Of a DNA stretch of 64,000 nt, positions 1 through 9,800 are shown one piece after another; position 1 is the first letter of the stretch; each line of letters opens with the position of its first letter. Origin of the DNA: JBMYRH01 sp049602155 (GTDB lineage Bacteria > Myxococcota_A > UBA9042 > PHBI01 > JBMYRH01). The stretch covers positions 62,001 to 126,000 of the forward strand of contig JBMYRH010000018.1 of NCBI GenBank assembly GCA_049602155.1, written 5' to 3'. Under the pieces are notes generated by a model. It was given only the letters and a program-made list of their open reading frames with translations. It was not told where the DNA came from and ran no database searches. Position numbers and translations under genes: made by a program.

Positions 1-1
1 G

Positions 2-688
2 ATCGCCGTTCTTTTGGTCTGCACACTTGCAGGCCCGGGCGCACCCAGCGTCGCCGCCAAGACGCCCTTCGATGACCTGCCCGCGGTGCGCAACAAGCTG
101 CTCTTGCACGAGGGCCGGCATGCCCTTGCGCCCACCTTCGCCTTCACCGCGAACGACCCCTACAAGTCCAACGTCTTGGTCGGTGCCAACTGGCGCTACT
201 ACATCCAGTCCTGGTTCGGGATTGGGGTCGACGTCGCAGCCGGCTTTGGCATGAACACGTCGCTGAACAACCGGATCTCCGCGGAGATCACAACCGACGC
301 GAAGAGCTTCGACGTCTCCGCGACATCGCTCCAGCTCCTCACCCACGCCACGCTTGAGTTGGTGCCTATCGAGGGCAAGTTCTTGTTAGCAGGTGGCCAT
401 CAGGTGCGCATGGATCTCCACATCTTCGGCGGGTTCGGGATGGCTATGGTCGCAGGGGAAGGGCGCATCGAGGATGAGATCACATGGCTCCCCGTCGTCG
501 GTGGTGGCATGCGCTTCTTCCCGAACGACTGGCTCGCCATCGGTATCGACATCCGTGACTACATGGTGAACCGGGTCCTCGCGATGAGGCGGGACGGCAG
601 CATCCCTGGCGGAGAGCTGACCCACAACTTGGCGACGACGCTCTCCATCGGCTTCTTCCTCCCGACCGAGCCGACAATCGAGCCATGA
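2..688 (+). CDS. Outer-membrane beta-barrel protein, 5' end cut off
   Basis: The reading frame is open from the first bases of the window, so the gene starts upstream; the apparent TTG at 14 lies inside a hydrophobic signal-peptide core (frame reads IAVLLVCTLAG then an Ala-rich cleavage region). The mature part alternates short amphipathic strands and Gly/aromatic turns (for example FGIGVDVAAGFGM, DLHIFGGFGMAM, WLAIGIDIRDY), the pattern of the small outer-membrane barrel family common in myxobacteria. It ends with a TIGFF-like aromatic strand. The stop overlaps the next start (ATGA at 685-688), so it is translationally coupled to the DUF4332 gene. Function beyond an envelope barrel cannot be read. 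Confidence 0.75.
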   Translation: MAVLLVCTLAGPGAPSVAAKTPFDDLPAVRNKLLLHEGRHALAPTFAFTANDPYKSNVLVGANWRYYIQSWFGIGVDVAAGFGMNTSLNNRISAEITTDAKSFDVSATSLQLLTHATLELVPIEGKFLLAGGHQVRMDLHIFGGFGMAMVAGEGRIEDEITWLPVVGGGMRFFPNDWLAIGIDIRDYMVNRVLAMRRDGSIPGGELTHNLATTLSIGFFLPTEPTIEP

Positions 689-1176
689 TTAGCCACCTGC
701 GCGCGCCCCTCGCGCTGGCCAGCCTCTTCGTCCTCCTGATGGCTTCGAGCGCCAGCGCCTCTCATTATCGACTCTCATCAGGGTTTGAGCTCGTCACGGA
801 CGCGGAACGAATGGCCTTAAAGGGCGCCAAGATCCACACCACTGCGGACCTCCTGCAAGCGACCGCCAAGAAACGAGCTCGCCGAACACTGGCCAAGAAG
901 ACCCGCATCAGCCTCAAACGCCTGACCGCACTGGCCCAACAGTGCGACCTGCTCCGCATTAAGGGCTTAGGGCCAAGCGGTGTTCGCCTGCTTCAAGCCG
1001 CGAAGGTCATGCACGTAGCCGCCCTGAAGGGTGGTAACGCCAAGGCCCTCCACAGCAAGCTTCAAACGCTCAAGTCCACCCTTGCGCTGCCTCACGTTGT
1101 CCCGTCAGCGGCTGAACTGGCGGCCTGGATTTCGCAGGCGAAGGGGCTCAAGCGCATCCTTGAGGGCGTGCGATGA
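685..1176 (+). CDS. Exported DUF4332 helix-hairpin-helix protein
   Basis: 163 residues. Residues 1-25 form a Sec signal peptide (hydrophobic core LALASLFVLLMASSASAS). The remainder matches the DUF4332 pattern: a first helical part ending in a Lys/Arg-rich stretch (TAKKRARRTLAKKTRIS), then LLRIKGLGPSGVRLLQAA, an HhH-like glycine hairpin, and the family's closing motif of Pro-containing linker plus AAWISQAKGL. Members usually look cytosolic and their role is unknown; here the domain would be periplasmic. Both ends overlap neighbours by 4 bp (ATGA), so it belongs to the operon with the barrel and the HEAT-like membrane protein. Family assignment is from pattern recall; function is unknown. Confidence 0.75.
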   Translation: MISHLRAPLALASLFVLLMASSASASHYRLSSGFELVTDAERMALKGAKIHTTADLLQATAKKRARRTLAKKTRISLKRLTALAQQCDLLRIKGLGPSGVRLLQAAKVMHVAALKGGNAKALHSKLQTLKSTLALPHVVPSAAELAAWISQAKGLKRILEGVR

Positions 1177-2591
1177 TCCTCCTGCGTTGGCTCGCCAGAA
1201 GCCGACTGCGGTTGATGGTCTGCGCCTTGGTGTCTCTCGCGACGCTCTTTGCCGCAGCGAACCCGATCGCGGCCCACATTCGTGACCACTCGGACTCCGT
1301 GACCGACGACACGATGATCCTCACCGGTTGGCTACTGGCCTTGTTGATTGGCGCCATGTGCCTGGCGATCTTGATCGGAGAGCGGCTCTTCGGTGAAGGC
1401 TGGCGGCTCTACATCATCTGTGGAGAGCCTGAGCCGCTGCGCGAGGACGACTTCTTGATCGTGGCACCACAGAAGAGCCACTTCTTCGGGCTAAGCCTTC
1501 TCCTCGCCGGCTTGGTCGGCGCCGGAGCCTGGGGCCTAGAGGCGACGACGGGTGGCTTCCTGGCAGACTATCAACGCATGGGGCACAAGCGCTCCATCCT
1601 GCGCGGCGCCAATGAGCCACTGAAACAAGAGCTAATCGCGGATCTCGCGGAGGTCCGACGCGAGGTGTTTGTAAACGACGCTATCGCGATCTTGGATATG
1701 ACCTGGCGCAACGAGAGCCAAAGCGAGGAGCTGCGACGCACTGCGATCGTAGCGATCGGCCGCCTCGGCCACTCGTTGGTCACCTCGATGCACTCCTGGA
1801 TCAAGGCAGGCGTCAAAGACCATTGGGAGATCCCACAAGTCCGCTACCTGAGGCGCAGCGTCGCTCCAGCTCTCGTGGAGCTCGCGAAGGAACCCAACTC
1901 GCCTTTTGGGCCCGAGATCTATTTGTTGCTTGGGAAGCTCGGGCACACCGAAGGCGTCGAGGCGCTCCTGCAGCGCGTGGAGGCCACATCTGCGCCGCTC
2001 GACGCGAGCTGGCAAGCTGCGGTGGTTGGGCTGGGCATCGCGCAGGACGAGACCTCATTAGCGAGGCTTATCGCCGTCTTGGAGACACGCTCGCGTGACA
2101 TGACCCCTCAGCATTTGACCGACATTGCCTTCGCGATCGGTGAGGTCGCACGTCATTACATCCCAGGGACAGACAAGGGTGTCGACAAAGAATTCACCAC
2201 ACTGTCGACCGTCGTCGGCTCCTTGCTCGGCCCCGATGGCCCCGCCTCAGACGCACTCCCCCGTGACCATGTCCGATGCACGGGCGCTGACATCTTGAGG
2301 AAGACCGGCGCCTCGACCATCGCAGAGCCGCTGTTCGCGCTCTTCGACGCCGAAGGCGCGGACATTAACTGCGAGGCGAGCCACGTCGACACAGGCGAAA
2401 AGGCCCCGGAGCTCGTCGTGCGCGCCGAGCCCCTTCGACTCCGCATCCTGCGCGCCCTTGGCCTCATCGCGCTCGGTAATGAGCACGTCTTAGAGTGGGT
2501 CAGAGAGCGCCACCCCAAGCCCGAGTATGGCGAATTCATTCAGTCACAGCTGCGCCGCATCCTGGAGCTCACAGGCGAGACCCCGAGCTAG
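1173..2591 (+). CDS. Membrane protein with HEAT-like helical repeats
   Basis: 472 residues. Three hydrophobic segments near the N terminus (about 13-30, 48-69, 104-121) are followed by a soluble alpha-helical region (about 140-465) with repeated helix pairs such as ELRRTAIVAIGRLGHSL, GPEIYLLLGKLGHTEG and ASWQAAVVGLGIAQDE, typical of HEAT/armadillo-like scaffolds. No catalytic motif is visible. The start overlaps the DUF4332 stop (ATGA 1173-1176). By position it may work with the barrel and the exported DUF4332 protein in an envelope complex; that is inference. Confidence 0.75.
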   Translation: MILLRWLARSRLRLMVCALVSLATLFAAANPIAAHIRDHSDSVTDDTMILTGWLLALLIGAMCLAILIGERLFGEGWRLYIICGEPEPLREDDFLIVAPQKSHFFGLSLLLAGLVGAGAWGLEATTGGFLADYQRMGHKRSILRGANEPLKQELIADLAEVRREVFVNDAIAILDMTWRNESQSEELRRTAIVAIGRLGHSLVTSMHSWIKAGVKDHWEIPQVRYLRRSVAPALVELAKEPNSPFGPEIYLLLGKLGHTEGVEALLQRVEATSAPLDASWQAAVVGLGIAQDETSLARLIAVLETRSRDMTPQHLTDIAFAIGEVARHYIPGTDKGVDKEFTTLSTVVGSLLGPDGPASDALPRDHVRCTGADILRKTGASTIAEPLFALFDAEGADINCEASHVDTGEKAPELVVRAEPLRLRILRALGLIALGNEHVLEWVRERHPKPEYGEFIQSQLRRILELTGETPS

Positions 2592-2631
2592 ACAGCCCTG
2601 CGGCCAGGGGAGTGCAGGGCCCACGCAACGA

Positions 2632-2662
2632 GGTGCACCCCCTAACTACCTAGGGGCGCACC
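2632..2662. terminator. Inverted repeat after the three-gene operon
   Basis: GGTGC then CCCCTA is mirrored by TAGGGG then GCACC, with a short ACTACC loop and one internal mismatch. It lies 40 bp after the HEAT-like gene. A second inverted repeat, GAGGCC (2671-2676) with GGCCTC (2691-2696), follows before hutI. Neither has a T-tract, so termination is plausible but unproven. The 141-bp gap contains no gene. Confidence 0.45.
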
Positions 2663-2732
2663 AAACTTCCGAGGCCGCGTTTACCCTGAGGGCCTCGCCC
2701 CATACACTGTCGCGACACTGCCGGGAGGTTCG

Positions 2733-4043
2733 GTGACTCACCACTGCTATCATGGGATCAGTCAGCTGCTGACGATGGGTGGCGCAGCCAACGCCCAAAG
2801 CGCCGAAGAAGCACTCGGGGTGATTGAAGACGCGGCGCTCGTCGTCGATGCCACCGGCCACGTGACCTGGGTCGGCCCCGGAGCAGAGAAGCCAACCACA
2901 GAGACCGACACCGACCTTGGCGGTGCCCTCGTGATGCCTGGCTTCGTCGACGCACACACCCATGTGGTCTTCGCCGGTGATCGCACCGGAGACTTCACCG
3001 CACGGTGCGCCGGTGAAACCTATCAGGAGATCGCCGCGAGGGGAGGGGGGATCCGCCTCACCGTCAATGCGACTCGGTCCGCGTCGCTGGAAGAGCTCGT
3101 CACCCTCGCCCTGCCACGCCTCCAAGAGCTCCTTGAGCATGGCGTCACCACCGTGGAGGTTAAATCAGGCTATGGCCTCAGCGTCGCAGACGAGCTGAGG
3201 ATGCTAGAGGCCATCGCCCAGCTCGATACGATGGGCCCCTGGCGGCTCATACCGACGCTGCTCGCGGCGCACATCATCCCAGATGAGTTTAAGGGCGATC
3301 GAGAGGGCTACGTTGCGCTCGTCAATGATGAGCTCCTGCCTGAGGTCGCCCGTCGAGGGCTCGCGCGGCACGTCGACGTGTTCTGCGACACAGGCGCCTT
3401 CACGCTCACTGAGACCCTCTCAATCCTGGAACGAGGTCGCGCTCTTGGGCTCGGGCTCAAGGTTCACGCCGAGCAACTGACGCACACCGGGGCGAGCGGC
3501 GCAGCGGCAGCGCTCGGCGCTGTGAGCGCGGATCATCTTGAACATATCGCGCCCCAGGACATCAGTGCGATGGCCAAGTCGGGTACCGCTGCCGTCCTCA
3601 TGCCGGCTGTAGCGCTCTTCCTCGGCGAAGAGCACCGTGCTCCAGCGCGTGCCCTCCTAGAGGCCGGCGTCCCCGTTGCGCTCGCAACCGACTGCAATCC
3701 AGGCTCATGCCCGACGCGGCACCTCCCCCTTGTGGCGAGCCTCGGCTGCACGTGGCTCGGGATGGCACCCCACGAGGCGCTCCACGGCATCACTCGAGCC
3801 GCTGCACACGCTGTGGGATTAGATGATGGTACTGGGACGTTGACACCCGGTGCGCCCGCAGACTTCATCACCTCAATGCTGCCTTCATGGCAGCATCTTC
3901 CCTATCGATTCGGACATAACCCGATTCAAGATGTTTTCATCGCAGGCCGCCGCGTGTTAAGCCGACTGCAGCCCGGATATGGTGAGGAATTGGACGTCCT
4001 GCACCACTGCCAGGAAGATCCCCAAGGAGAGTCCCCATGTTGA
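2733..4043 (+). CDS. hutI: Imidazolonepropionase
   Basis: 436 residues, close to the family's usual 400-430. It hydrolyses 4-imidazolone-5-propanoate to N-formimino-L-glutamate in histidine degradation. The amidohydrolase metal site is visible as DAHTH (residues 73-77), with the later HAEQLTH stretch and the Asp of ATDCNPGSCPT; VEVKSGYGLS is a HutI hallmark. The GTG start is preceded by GGGAGG (2721-2726) five bases upstream. The 3' end overlaps the next gene by 7 bp. No hutH, hutU or hutG is in the window, so the rest of the pathway must lie elsewhere. Confidence 0.95.
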   Translation: MTHHCYHGISQLLTMGGAANAQSAEEALGVIEDAALVVDATGHVTWVGPGAEKPTTETDTDLGGALVMPGFVDAHTHVVFAGDRTGDFTARCAGETYQEIAARGGGIRLTVNATRSASLEELVTLALPRLQELLEHGVTTVEVKSGYGLSVADELRMLEAIAQLDTMGPWRLIPTLLAAHIIPDEFKGDREGYVALVNDELLPEVARRGLARHVDVFCDTGAFTLTETLSILERGRALGLGLKVHAEQLTHTGASGAAAALGAVSADHLEHIAPQDISAMAKSGTAAVLMPAVALFLGEEHRAPARALLEAGVPVALATDCNPGSCPTRHLPLVASLGCTWLGMAPHEALHGITRAAAHAVGLDDGTGTLTPGAPADFITSMLPSWQHLPYRFGHNPIQDVFIAGRRVLSRLQPGYGEELDVLHHCQEDPQGESPC

Positions 4044-4480
4044 AGACCCTACCCATACTGACCACGTTGCTCATGTTGGCCCTTGCCACCTCTGCCTTTG
4101 CACAAGAGGAGGAGCCGACTGGCCAGCTGACTGTCTCGATGAACTCGGACTACGCCAAGGTGTACATCGGCGGCGAGCACTGGGATTCCGTCGAGTTTGA
4201 AAAGGCCGGAAAGCGTGTCGTGATCAAGAACATTGATCTCACGACCGACCCCATTGAGGTCGAGCTTCGACCGGTCTACGACACCCTTGCGCCTGTGACG
4301 CTCTCGCTGGCCATCAAAGACTTCAAGCGCAAGCGCGTAAAGCGCATGTACATCCTGGCCGCTAAGCGCAAGGTGAAGTTCCCCAAGGCCAAGACGGTCA
4401 AGCCGGCTCCGAAGCCTCAAGAGGAAGAGACCCCCAAGACCCCGAAGGTGGTCCCCGGAGAGGAGGAAGATGACCTGTAG
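4037..4480 (+). CDS. Small exported protein with PEGA-like beta domain
   Basis: 147 residues. A signal peptide covers 1-22 (cleavage after AFA). Residues 28-115 are beta-rich: TGQLTVSMNSDYAKVYIGG resembles the opening strand of PEGA domains, in which extracytoplasmic beta repeats present a short hairpin. The C terminus is Lys/Pro then Glu-rich, a charged low-complexity tail ending EEEDDL. It has a good ribosome-binding site (AAGGAGA, six bases before the ATG) and overlaps hutI by 7 bp and the next gene by 11 bp. The PEGA resemblance is weak and function is unknown; its partner may be the downstream cell-wall protein. Confidence 0.65.
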   Translation: MLKTLPILTTLLMLALATSAFAQEEEPTGQLTVSMNSDYAKVYIGGEHWDSVEFEKAGKRVVIKNIDLTTDPIEVELRPVYDTLAPVTLSLAIKDFKRKRVKRMYILAAKRKVKFPKAKTVKPAPKPQEEETPKTPKVVPGEEEDDL

Positions 4481-6122
4481 ATGGTCATCCTGCGCGCTCG
4501 CATGCCTGTCGCTTTTGATAGCGACAGGCTGTGGAGCGAGCGCGCCCACTGTCGGTGCACACGCCATGGGAACCCCCAGTGGCGCGCCGGCAGCCCTTGG
4601 TCGCTTCGCACAGCTCAACCCGGACAGCTTAGAAGAGGTCATCGAGACGCTTGAGCCACTGGTTCATAGCGACATGCTCCGCCTCGTGATCGGGCACCTC
4701 CCAGAGTCTCTCCGGATGGTCAACGAGAGTGGGCCAACCCCGCTCTTCGACGAGCTACTGAGCCTGAAAGAGACCCTGCGTTCGGCCGGCGCCATCGCGG
4801 TGTACGCGGACTTTGACCGGCTGAAGGCACGCCTCGACAGCGTGCCCCCGACCTCGCGCTATGCTTCCCCGCACGCCACGCACGAGCGGCAGCTCGCCTT
4901 GCTGCAGGTTGAAGTCCTCGGATGGCACGCAGCAATCGAGGTCGCTCACGAACTCGGTGGTCCCCTGGTCAATGAGGCCTTCCTCCAGAAGCTTCCTTCG
5001 CAATTCGGCCACTTCGGTCGAGCCCTCTTCGATGCGCTCGTGCCCGCCGACGCCACCTACAAAACCCTCCTCGCTGCATACGCCACACTACAAGGCCAAC
5101 TGAACGCCCTTGATGGACCAGAGACTCAGCTCCCTGTCGACACAGACTGGTATCCGACGCTCTTTGGGACGAAAAAGCCCCGCATCCTCCTCCTGCGTAA
5201 GCGGCTGGCAGAGCTGGGGTTCTTTGCTCCACCGGTCAGCGAAATGCGGTCTTTTGACTCCTCCATAGAGCGCCAGTTGCGGGCGTTCCAAACCCGCCAC
5301 AGCCTGGAGCCCACCGGCCGCCCGAACGTCGAGAGCGCGCGCTGCCTCAACGTCTCTTTGTCCCGACGTATCGCGGAGGTGGCTGGCGCACTCCAACAAC
5401 GACGGCAAGACCCACTCCGCGGTGTCCCCGAGCGGCTCAGCCTCAACCTGCCGGCCTTCGAACTGCAGCGCTTCTCTGGGGGTGAACGAATCGCTACCCA
5501 CAAGGTCGTCATTGGAGCGAACGAGCCTGACATCGACCCCTTCGGTGAGAGACGGGGCCCAATCAACCGGACCCCTACGCTGGTCAGCTCGATCACGCAG
5601 ATTGTGCTTAACCCGACCTGGGAGGTCCCGCGGAGGATCAAGGAGCTTGTGCTCGACCCCCTCGCGGATCACGATCCTCGTCGCTACGACGACTTCCACC
5701 TGATCACCGGCCCAGATGGCGTAGAGCAGGCCATACAGCTCCCAGGGCCAAAGAATGCGCTGGGGCGGGTTAAGTTCGTACTCTCCGGGACCCCCATCGT
5801 GCTCCACGGCACCCCAGGTCGTCGTCCGTTCAAGCTACGTCAGCGAGCGCTGAGCCATGGCGACGTCCGGGTTCAAATGGCTCCAGACCTCGCAAAGGGG
5901 CTGCTCGCGAGCGATGGCAATGAGATCACGCCGAAGCACGTGGCCAGTGTCCTGAAGACCCGTCACGAGACCTTCGTGACCCTGGAGACGCCCGTCCCGG
6001 TCTCGATCTACTACACCACCGTTGATGTCGGCCCTGATGGCAGTGTGCGATTTCTCCCAGACGTATACGACTCGTTGGAGGAGGGCAGGGGGGCAGAGCT
6101 CGCGAGAACGTTAGGCCCCTAG
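4470..6122 (+). CDS. YcbB/LdtD-like L,D-transpeptidase homologue with Cys-to-Asp active site
   Basis: 550 residues. Lipoprotein signal with LLIATGC (Cys21). An N-terminal helical scaffold precedes a peptidoglycan-binding-1-like segment (about 230-295: LRKRLAELGFF ... LRAFQTRHSLEPTGR) and a YkuD domain (about 318-505) with NPTWEVP, LGRVKFVL and VLHGTPGRRPF, the same order as E. coli YcbB. These enzymes form 3-3 crosslinks through a Cys in S-x-G-C-[VI]-R. Here the motif reads SHGDVRV: codon 465 is GAC (5862-5864), while His463 and Gly464 are kept. Two base changes separate TGC from GAC, so a single read error cannot explain it. Predicted to be non-catalytic, or to use other chemistry; peptidoglycan binding is likely retained. 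Confidence 0.85.
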   Translation: MTCRWSSCALACLSLLIATGCGASAPTVGAHAMGTPSGAPAALGRFAQLNPDSLEEVIETLEPLVHSDMLRLVIGHLPESLRMVNESGPTPLFDELLSLKETLRSAGAIAVYADFDRLKARLDSVPPTSRYASPHATHERQLALLQVEVLGWHAAIEVAHELGGPLVNEAFLQKLPSQFGHFGRALFDALVPADATYKTLLAAYATLQGQLNALDGPETQLPVDTDWYPTLFGTKKPRILLLRKRLAELGFFAPPVSEMRSFDSSIERQLRAFQTRHSLEPTGRPNVESARCLNVSLSRRIAEVAGALQQRRQDPLRGVPERLSLNLPAFELQRFSGGERIATHKVVIGANEPDIDPFGERRGPINRTPTLVSSITQIVLNPTWEVPRRIKELVLDPLADHDPRRYDDFHLITGPDGVEQAIQLPGPKNALGRVKFVLSGTPIVLHGTPGRRPFKLRQRALSHGDVRVQMAPDLAKGLLASDGNEITPKHVASVLKTRHETFVTLETPVPVSIYYTTVDVGPDGSVRFLPDVYDSLEEGRGAELARTLGP

Positions 6123-6128
6123 GTCGCG

Positions 6129-6830
6129 CTACACCTGCAGGCTAAGCTCGTCCGGGACCTCTTCGTCTTTAAAGTGCCTCGAGAAGACCGTGTAGACGAT
6201 AAGGTCCTGATCGGGCTCGGAGATCTCGGCAAAGCGAATCGCCACACGTCGGCCGTTGTCATCGTGCATGTCGAGCATTCGAACGACCTCACCGATCACA
6301 CAGACCGTCGTCTGCTGCTGGAGAGGCAACACCATCCGAATATCGAGCAGGACGCCGGACTCCCAGTCTGTCTTGGAGGAGACCTGGATCCCAGAGCCTG
6401 ACAGGTTGATGACCTGCTGAGAGAAGCTCTCGGGTTCTGGTGTCGAGGCGAGCTGCGACGAGCGCGCTTCCTCTGCCGAGCCTGTCGAGACCGGCTTGAC
6501 CGAAATGTCTACAGCGAGGTCAGCGCGACGAAAATCGCGGCGGTCGCCCTCTTTCACATCACCGACCAACTGAATCGTGAGGCGCTCCTCATCAATCGGT
6601 GAACTCACGACCGCTTTGACGCGCATCACGCGCTCATCAAGTGCATAGAGCAGAGTGAGAGGCTGCCCTCGCTCGAAGGGCTCCGGCTCGGACAGACGTG
6701 TATCGATGCGCATCCCCAGCGACTTAGGCTTGGATACCAGCACGCGGGCGGAGGTCACGTGGATGTTGCCATCCTTGACCGAGACCATTGTCACCAACTG
6801 GTCTTCTGCGGGTAGGGGGTGCTCTGACAT
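6129..6830 (-). CDS. PilZ-domain protein, probable c-di-GMP receptor
   Basis: 233 residues, no signal or membrane segment. An N-terminal beta domain (about 10-92) resembles the YcgR N-terminal flagellar-brake fold. The PilZ domain (about 96-222) has both c-di-GMP-binding signatures: RxxxR (R97 RDF R101, with a second register R98/R102) and [DN]xSxxG (N142 L S144 G S G147). It is likely a cytosolic c-di-GMP effector. It lies 62 bp downstream of the FHA coiled-coil gene on the same strand, so the two may be cotranscribed. It converges on the L,D-transpeptidase gene with a 6-bp gap. Confidence 0.85.
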   Translation of the reverse strand: MSEHPLPAEDQLVTMVSVKDGNIHVTSARVLVSKPKSLGMRIDTRLSEPEPFERGQPLTLLYALDERVMRVKAVVSSPIDEERLTIQLVGDVKEGDRRDFRRADLAVDISVKPVSTGSAEEARSSQLASTPEPESFSQQVINLSGSGIQVSSKTDWESGVLLDIRMVLPLQQQTTVCVIGEVVRMLDMHDDNGRRVAIRFAEISEPDQDLIVYTVFSRHFKDEEVPDELSLQV

Positions 6831-6892
6831 GGACGCCTCACTGTCGAGTGTTGAGGTTCTAACAGCCTGCGCGGCCCCGTCAACCCCGATGA

Positions 6893-9800
6893 CTAGCCTT
6901 CAAGGGTGCTTCGAACCTCACGTAGCTTCTGACGCAGCTCCTGGGCGGTTTCATTTAGCGCCTCAAGTGTCTCACGGAAGCCATCAAAGGTCTCCTCGCG
7001 CGCCTCGGAATCGCTGAAGTCTCCCTCCTCAATCTCGGAGAAGAAGTCCTGACATAGCACAACGTCATTCTTCCAGCCGGAGGCAAGGTCGTTGACGTCT
7101 TCAAAGAGGCTGCCCATCTCTTCGCGCAGCCCAGCGTCGTCTCCGCCACCCGCAGCTCCTTCAGCATCCTCGAGCTTCCTCTCCGCCTCAGCCAACGCCT
7201 CTTCAAGGCGCGACACTTCATCAGAGTCACCTGCCGCGGCCTCTGCCTCCTTAAGCGCGTCAGCGAGGGTCTCTTGCTTCGCTTGAAGCTTCTCGACCTT
7301 GTCTTCCAGCGCTTCCTTCTCAGACTGAAGCGACGTCAGCTGCTCAGCGCTATCATCCGCCTCGACGGCCTCGACTTGCTCAAGGAGCTTGGCGATCTTC
7401 TTTACGTTGCGCTTGTTCGTGTCGACGAGGGCGTCCTGAGCCTCTTCGAGCTCCTCCACCTTCTTCTCAAGGGTTGGCACCTGCGCCTGCAGTGTCTCCA
7501 GTTCACCACGTGCCTCGGTCAATTCGGCCTGAAGAGCGACCTGTGCCTCAGCTCCTGCGGAGGCCGCAGTGAGCGCCTCATTTGCTGCCGTCAGCTCCGC
7601 CTTCGAGGACTCTAGCTCACTGCGGACCTCGGTCAACTCGGCCTGCAGCGCAACATGTGCATCTGCCCCAGCCGAGGCTGCTGCCGCAGCCTCATTCGCC
7701 GCCTCAACCTTGGCGTTCGCCGCCTCGACTTCAGCCTTCGAAGCCTCTAACTCAGCCTGCGAGGACTTCAGCTCGGCCTGCGAAGCCTCTAGCTCGGCCT
7801 GCGAAGCCTCTAGCTCGGCCTGCGAGGACTTCAACTCGGCCTGTGACGCCTCTAGCTCTGAGCTCGAGGACGCCAACTCTGCCTCCATCTTGGCTTGCGC
7901 GGCCTGCGCCTCGCCAAGCTCAGCTTGGACCTCCGCAGATGAAGTCGTTAGGGCGTCGCGTTCTTTGAGCGCAGCGTCACGCTCCGCCGACAGCTCTTCA
8001 ACCTGCTGTTCAAGCTTGCCCTTGTCCTTCAAGAGGCTCTTGGCCTCAGCCTTGCTGTCCTGCTGGGCGCTCTTCGCGTCCTCGAGGGCCGTCGCGAGGG
8101 TGGCAACTTCCCCCCCACGGGACTCAAGCTCCTTCGCAAGGGCGCCTGCCTCCGCGATCTCCTCGCGAACGTCGGCCACCTCGCTCTCAAGCTCCTTGAT
8201 ACGCTTCTCAGCCGCGCTCCGGGCTTTTGTCGCGGCCGCTCCCTCGGCTTCAAGGCGCTCGCTCTCGTCCGCCGCAGCTTTCAGCGCGTCGTCCAAGCTC
8301 GTCTTCTCTTCTGACCACGCTTTCTGCGCCGCAAGCAGCTCGGACACTTCATCACGAAGCGTAGCGAGCTCTCCCTCCAGCTGAGCTGCATGCTCCTCAT
8401 GCTTCTGACCGCTCCGACCCGCCGAAGCCAGATCAGCCTCCATCTCGTCCACGGTAGCTTGCGCCTTCTCCAGCTCTTTTTGTGCGGCCTTCAGCGCCTT
8501 CTCTCGCTCCGTCAGTGAAGACTCAAGCTCCGAAGTCTTGGCCTCAGCGGCCTCCGCGCGCTGCGTCACAGCGTCGCGTTCCCCTTCAGCCTTAACGCAC
8601 GCCTTCTCCAGCGCCTTGAGTTCACTCTTGAACGCAGCCGCCTCCTCCGGTGTCGCGGATCCAACCAACAGCTTCTTCAGCTCTTCAAGCTCCCCAGACA
8701 ACGCATCTCGCTCAGACTCTGCGGACTCGAGTGATACGCTCAGCTCCTTAGCCGCCCCCTGCGATGCGTTGAGGTCCTCGGAGAGCCCTGAGGACTTCGC
8801 CTCCAAGGACGCCACGGTCTTCGCCAGCTCCTTACGCTCGCCATCAAGGGTCGCGACACGCTCTTCAAGCGCGTCGATGTCTCCAGGCTGAGGCGCGGCG
8901 ATCAACGCATTATTAAGGTCGTCCACCTCACCCTTTAGCTCCTGCTCACGCGCCTCAAAGCGGGCCTCGTCCTTCGCCGCCCGCTTCTCGACGGTCCGGA
9001 GCTCCTTCTTCAGAGCCTCAAGCTCCTTCTCGACAGCGCCTTGTTCAACCTCGCGATCCCCCCGGAGTTGCGCATTGGCCTCCTCGGAGTCACTCAGCAA
9101 CCCACGCGCTTCATCCAAGTCGGCCTGCAAGGAAGCACGCGCCTCCTCACCTGCAACCGCAGCGGCACGCGCAGCCTCGAGTTCACCCTCCAGCTTCTTG
9201 ATCGACTGAACCGCGTCTAGCGCGTTGCTCTCGTCCTTACTGCTGCGCTTCTCCAGGGCACGGTTCGCATCCTTGAGCGCGTCGACCTCGGCCTTCAACT
9301 CCGTGACAGCCTCTTGGCTCGAAGCCAGATCAGCCTCGCAGGCCTCTAGGGCCTCCGTGGTCTTCGCCTTCTCCTCCGCCAAGGTGGTGGCGTCCGCGTT
9401 CGCCGCGGCGTGCGCCTCAGCTTGAGCTTTGTGCGCCTCCTCGAGCGCCGCCTGCGCAGCGGTCAGGGCCTCAACTTCACCATCCAGGGCCTCCTTGGCC
9501 TCGGTCACCTCGCCGAGCGCCTTTTTCGCCGCCGAGGCTTCTTCCTCCAGCGTCTTGATCAGCTGCGCATGCGCACTCTCAGCGTCTGCGCTGGCTGCCT
9601 CTAGGCTCTCCCGAAGCGCAGCTGCAGACGCCTCATGCTCAGCTGCCTGGGCCTCCGCCGCGCTGACAGCCGCTTCGAGCGTCGCGATCGACGCCTCAGC
9701 GTCACTCAACGCGCCTCGGGCTCCCTCAAGCTCTCCGTTCAGCGCCTCGGACGTGCTTGACGCTGCCTTAAGCTCAAGACGGAGCGCCTCAAGTTCACCA

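Noticed and set aside
5088..5807. Minus-strand 239-codon frame opposite the L,D-transpeptidase homologue
   Set aside because: Overlaps the PG-binding and YkuD coding region and has no family features.
7569..8384. Plus-strand Ser/Ala-rich frame opposite the FHA coiled-coil gene
   Set aside because: Antisense of Ala/Glu heptads gives Ser/Ala-rich frames without stops; no domain features.
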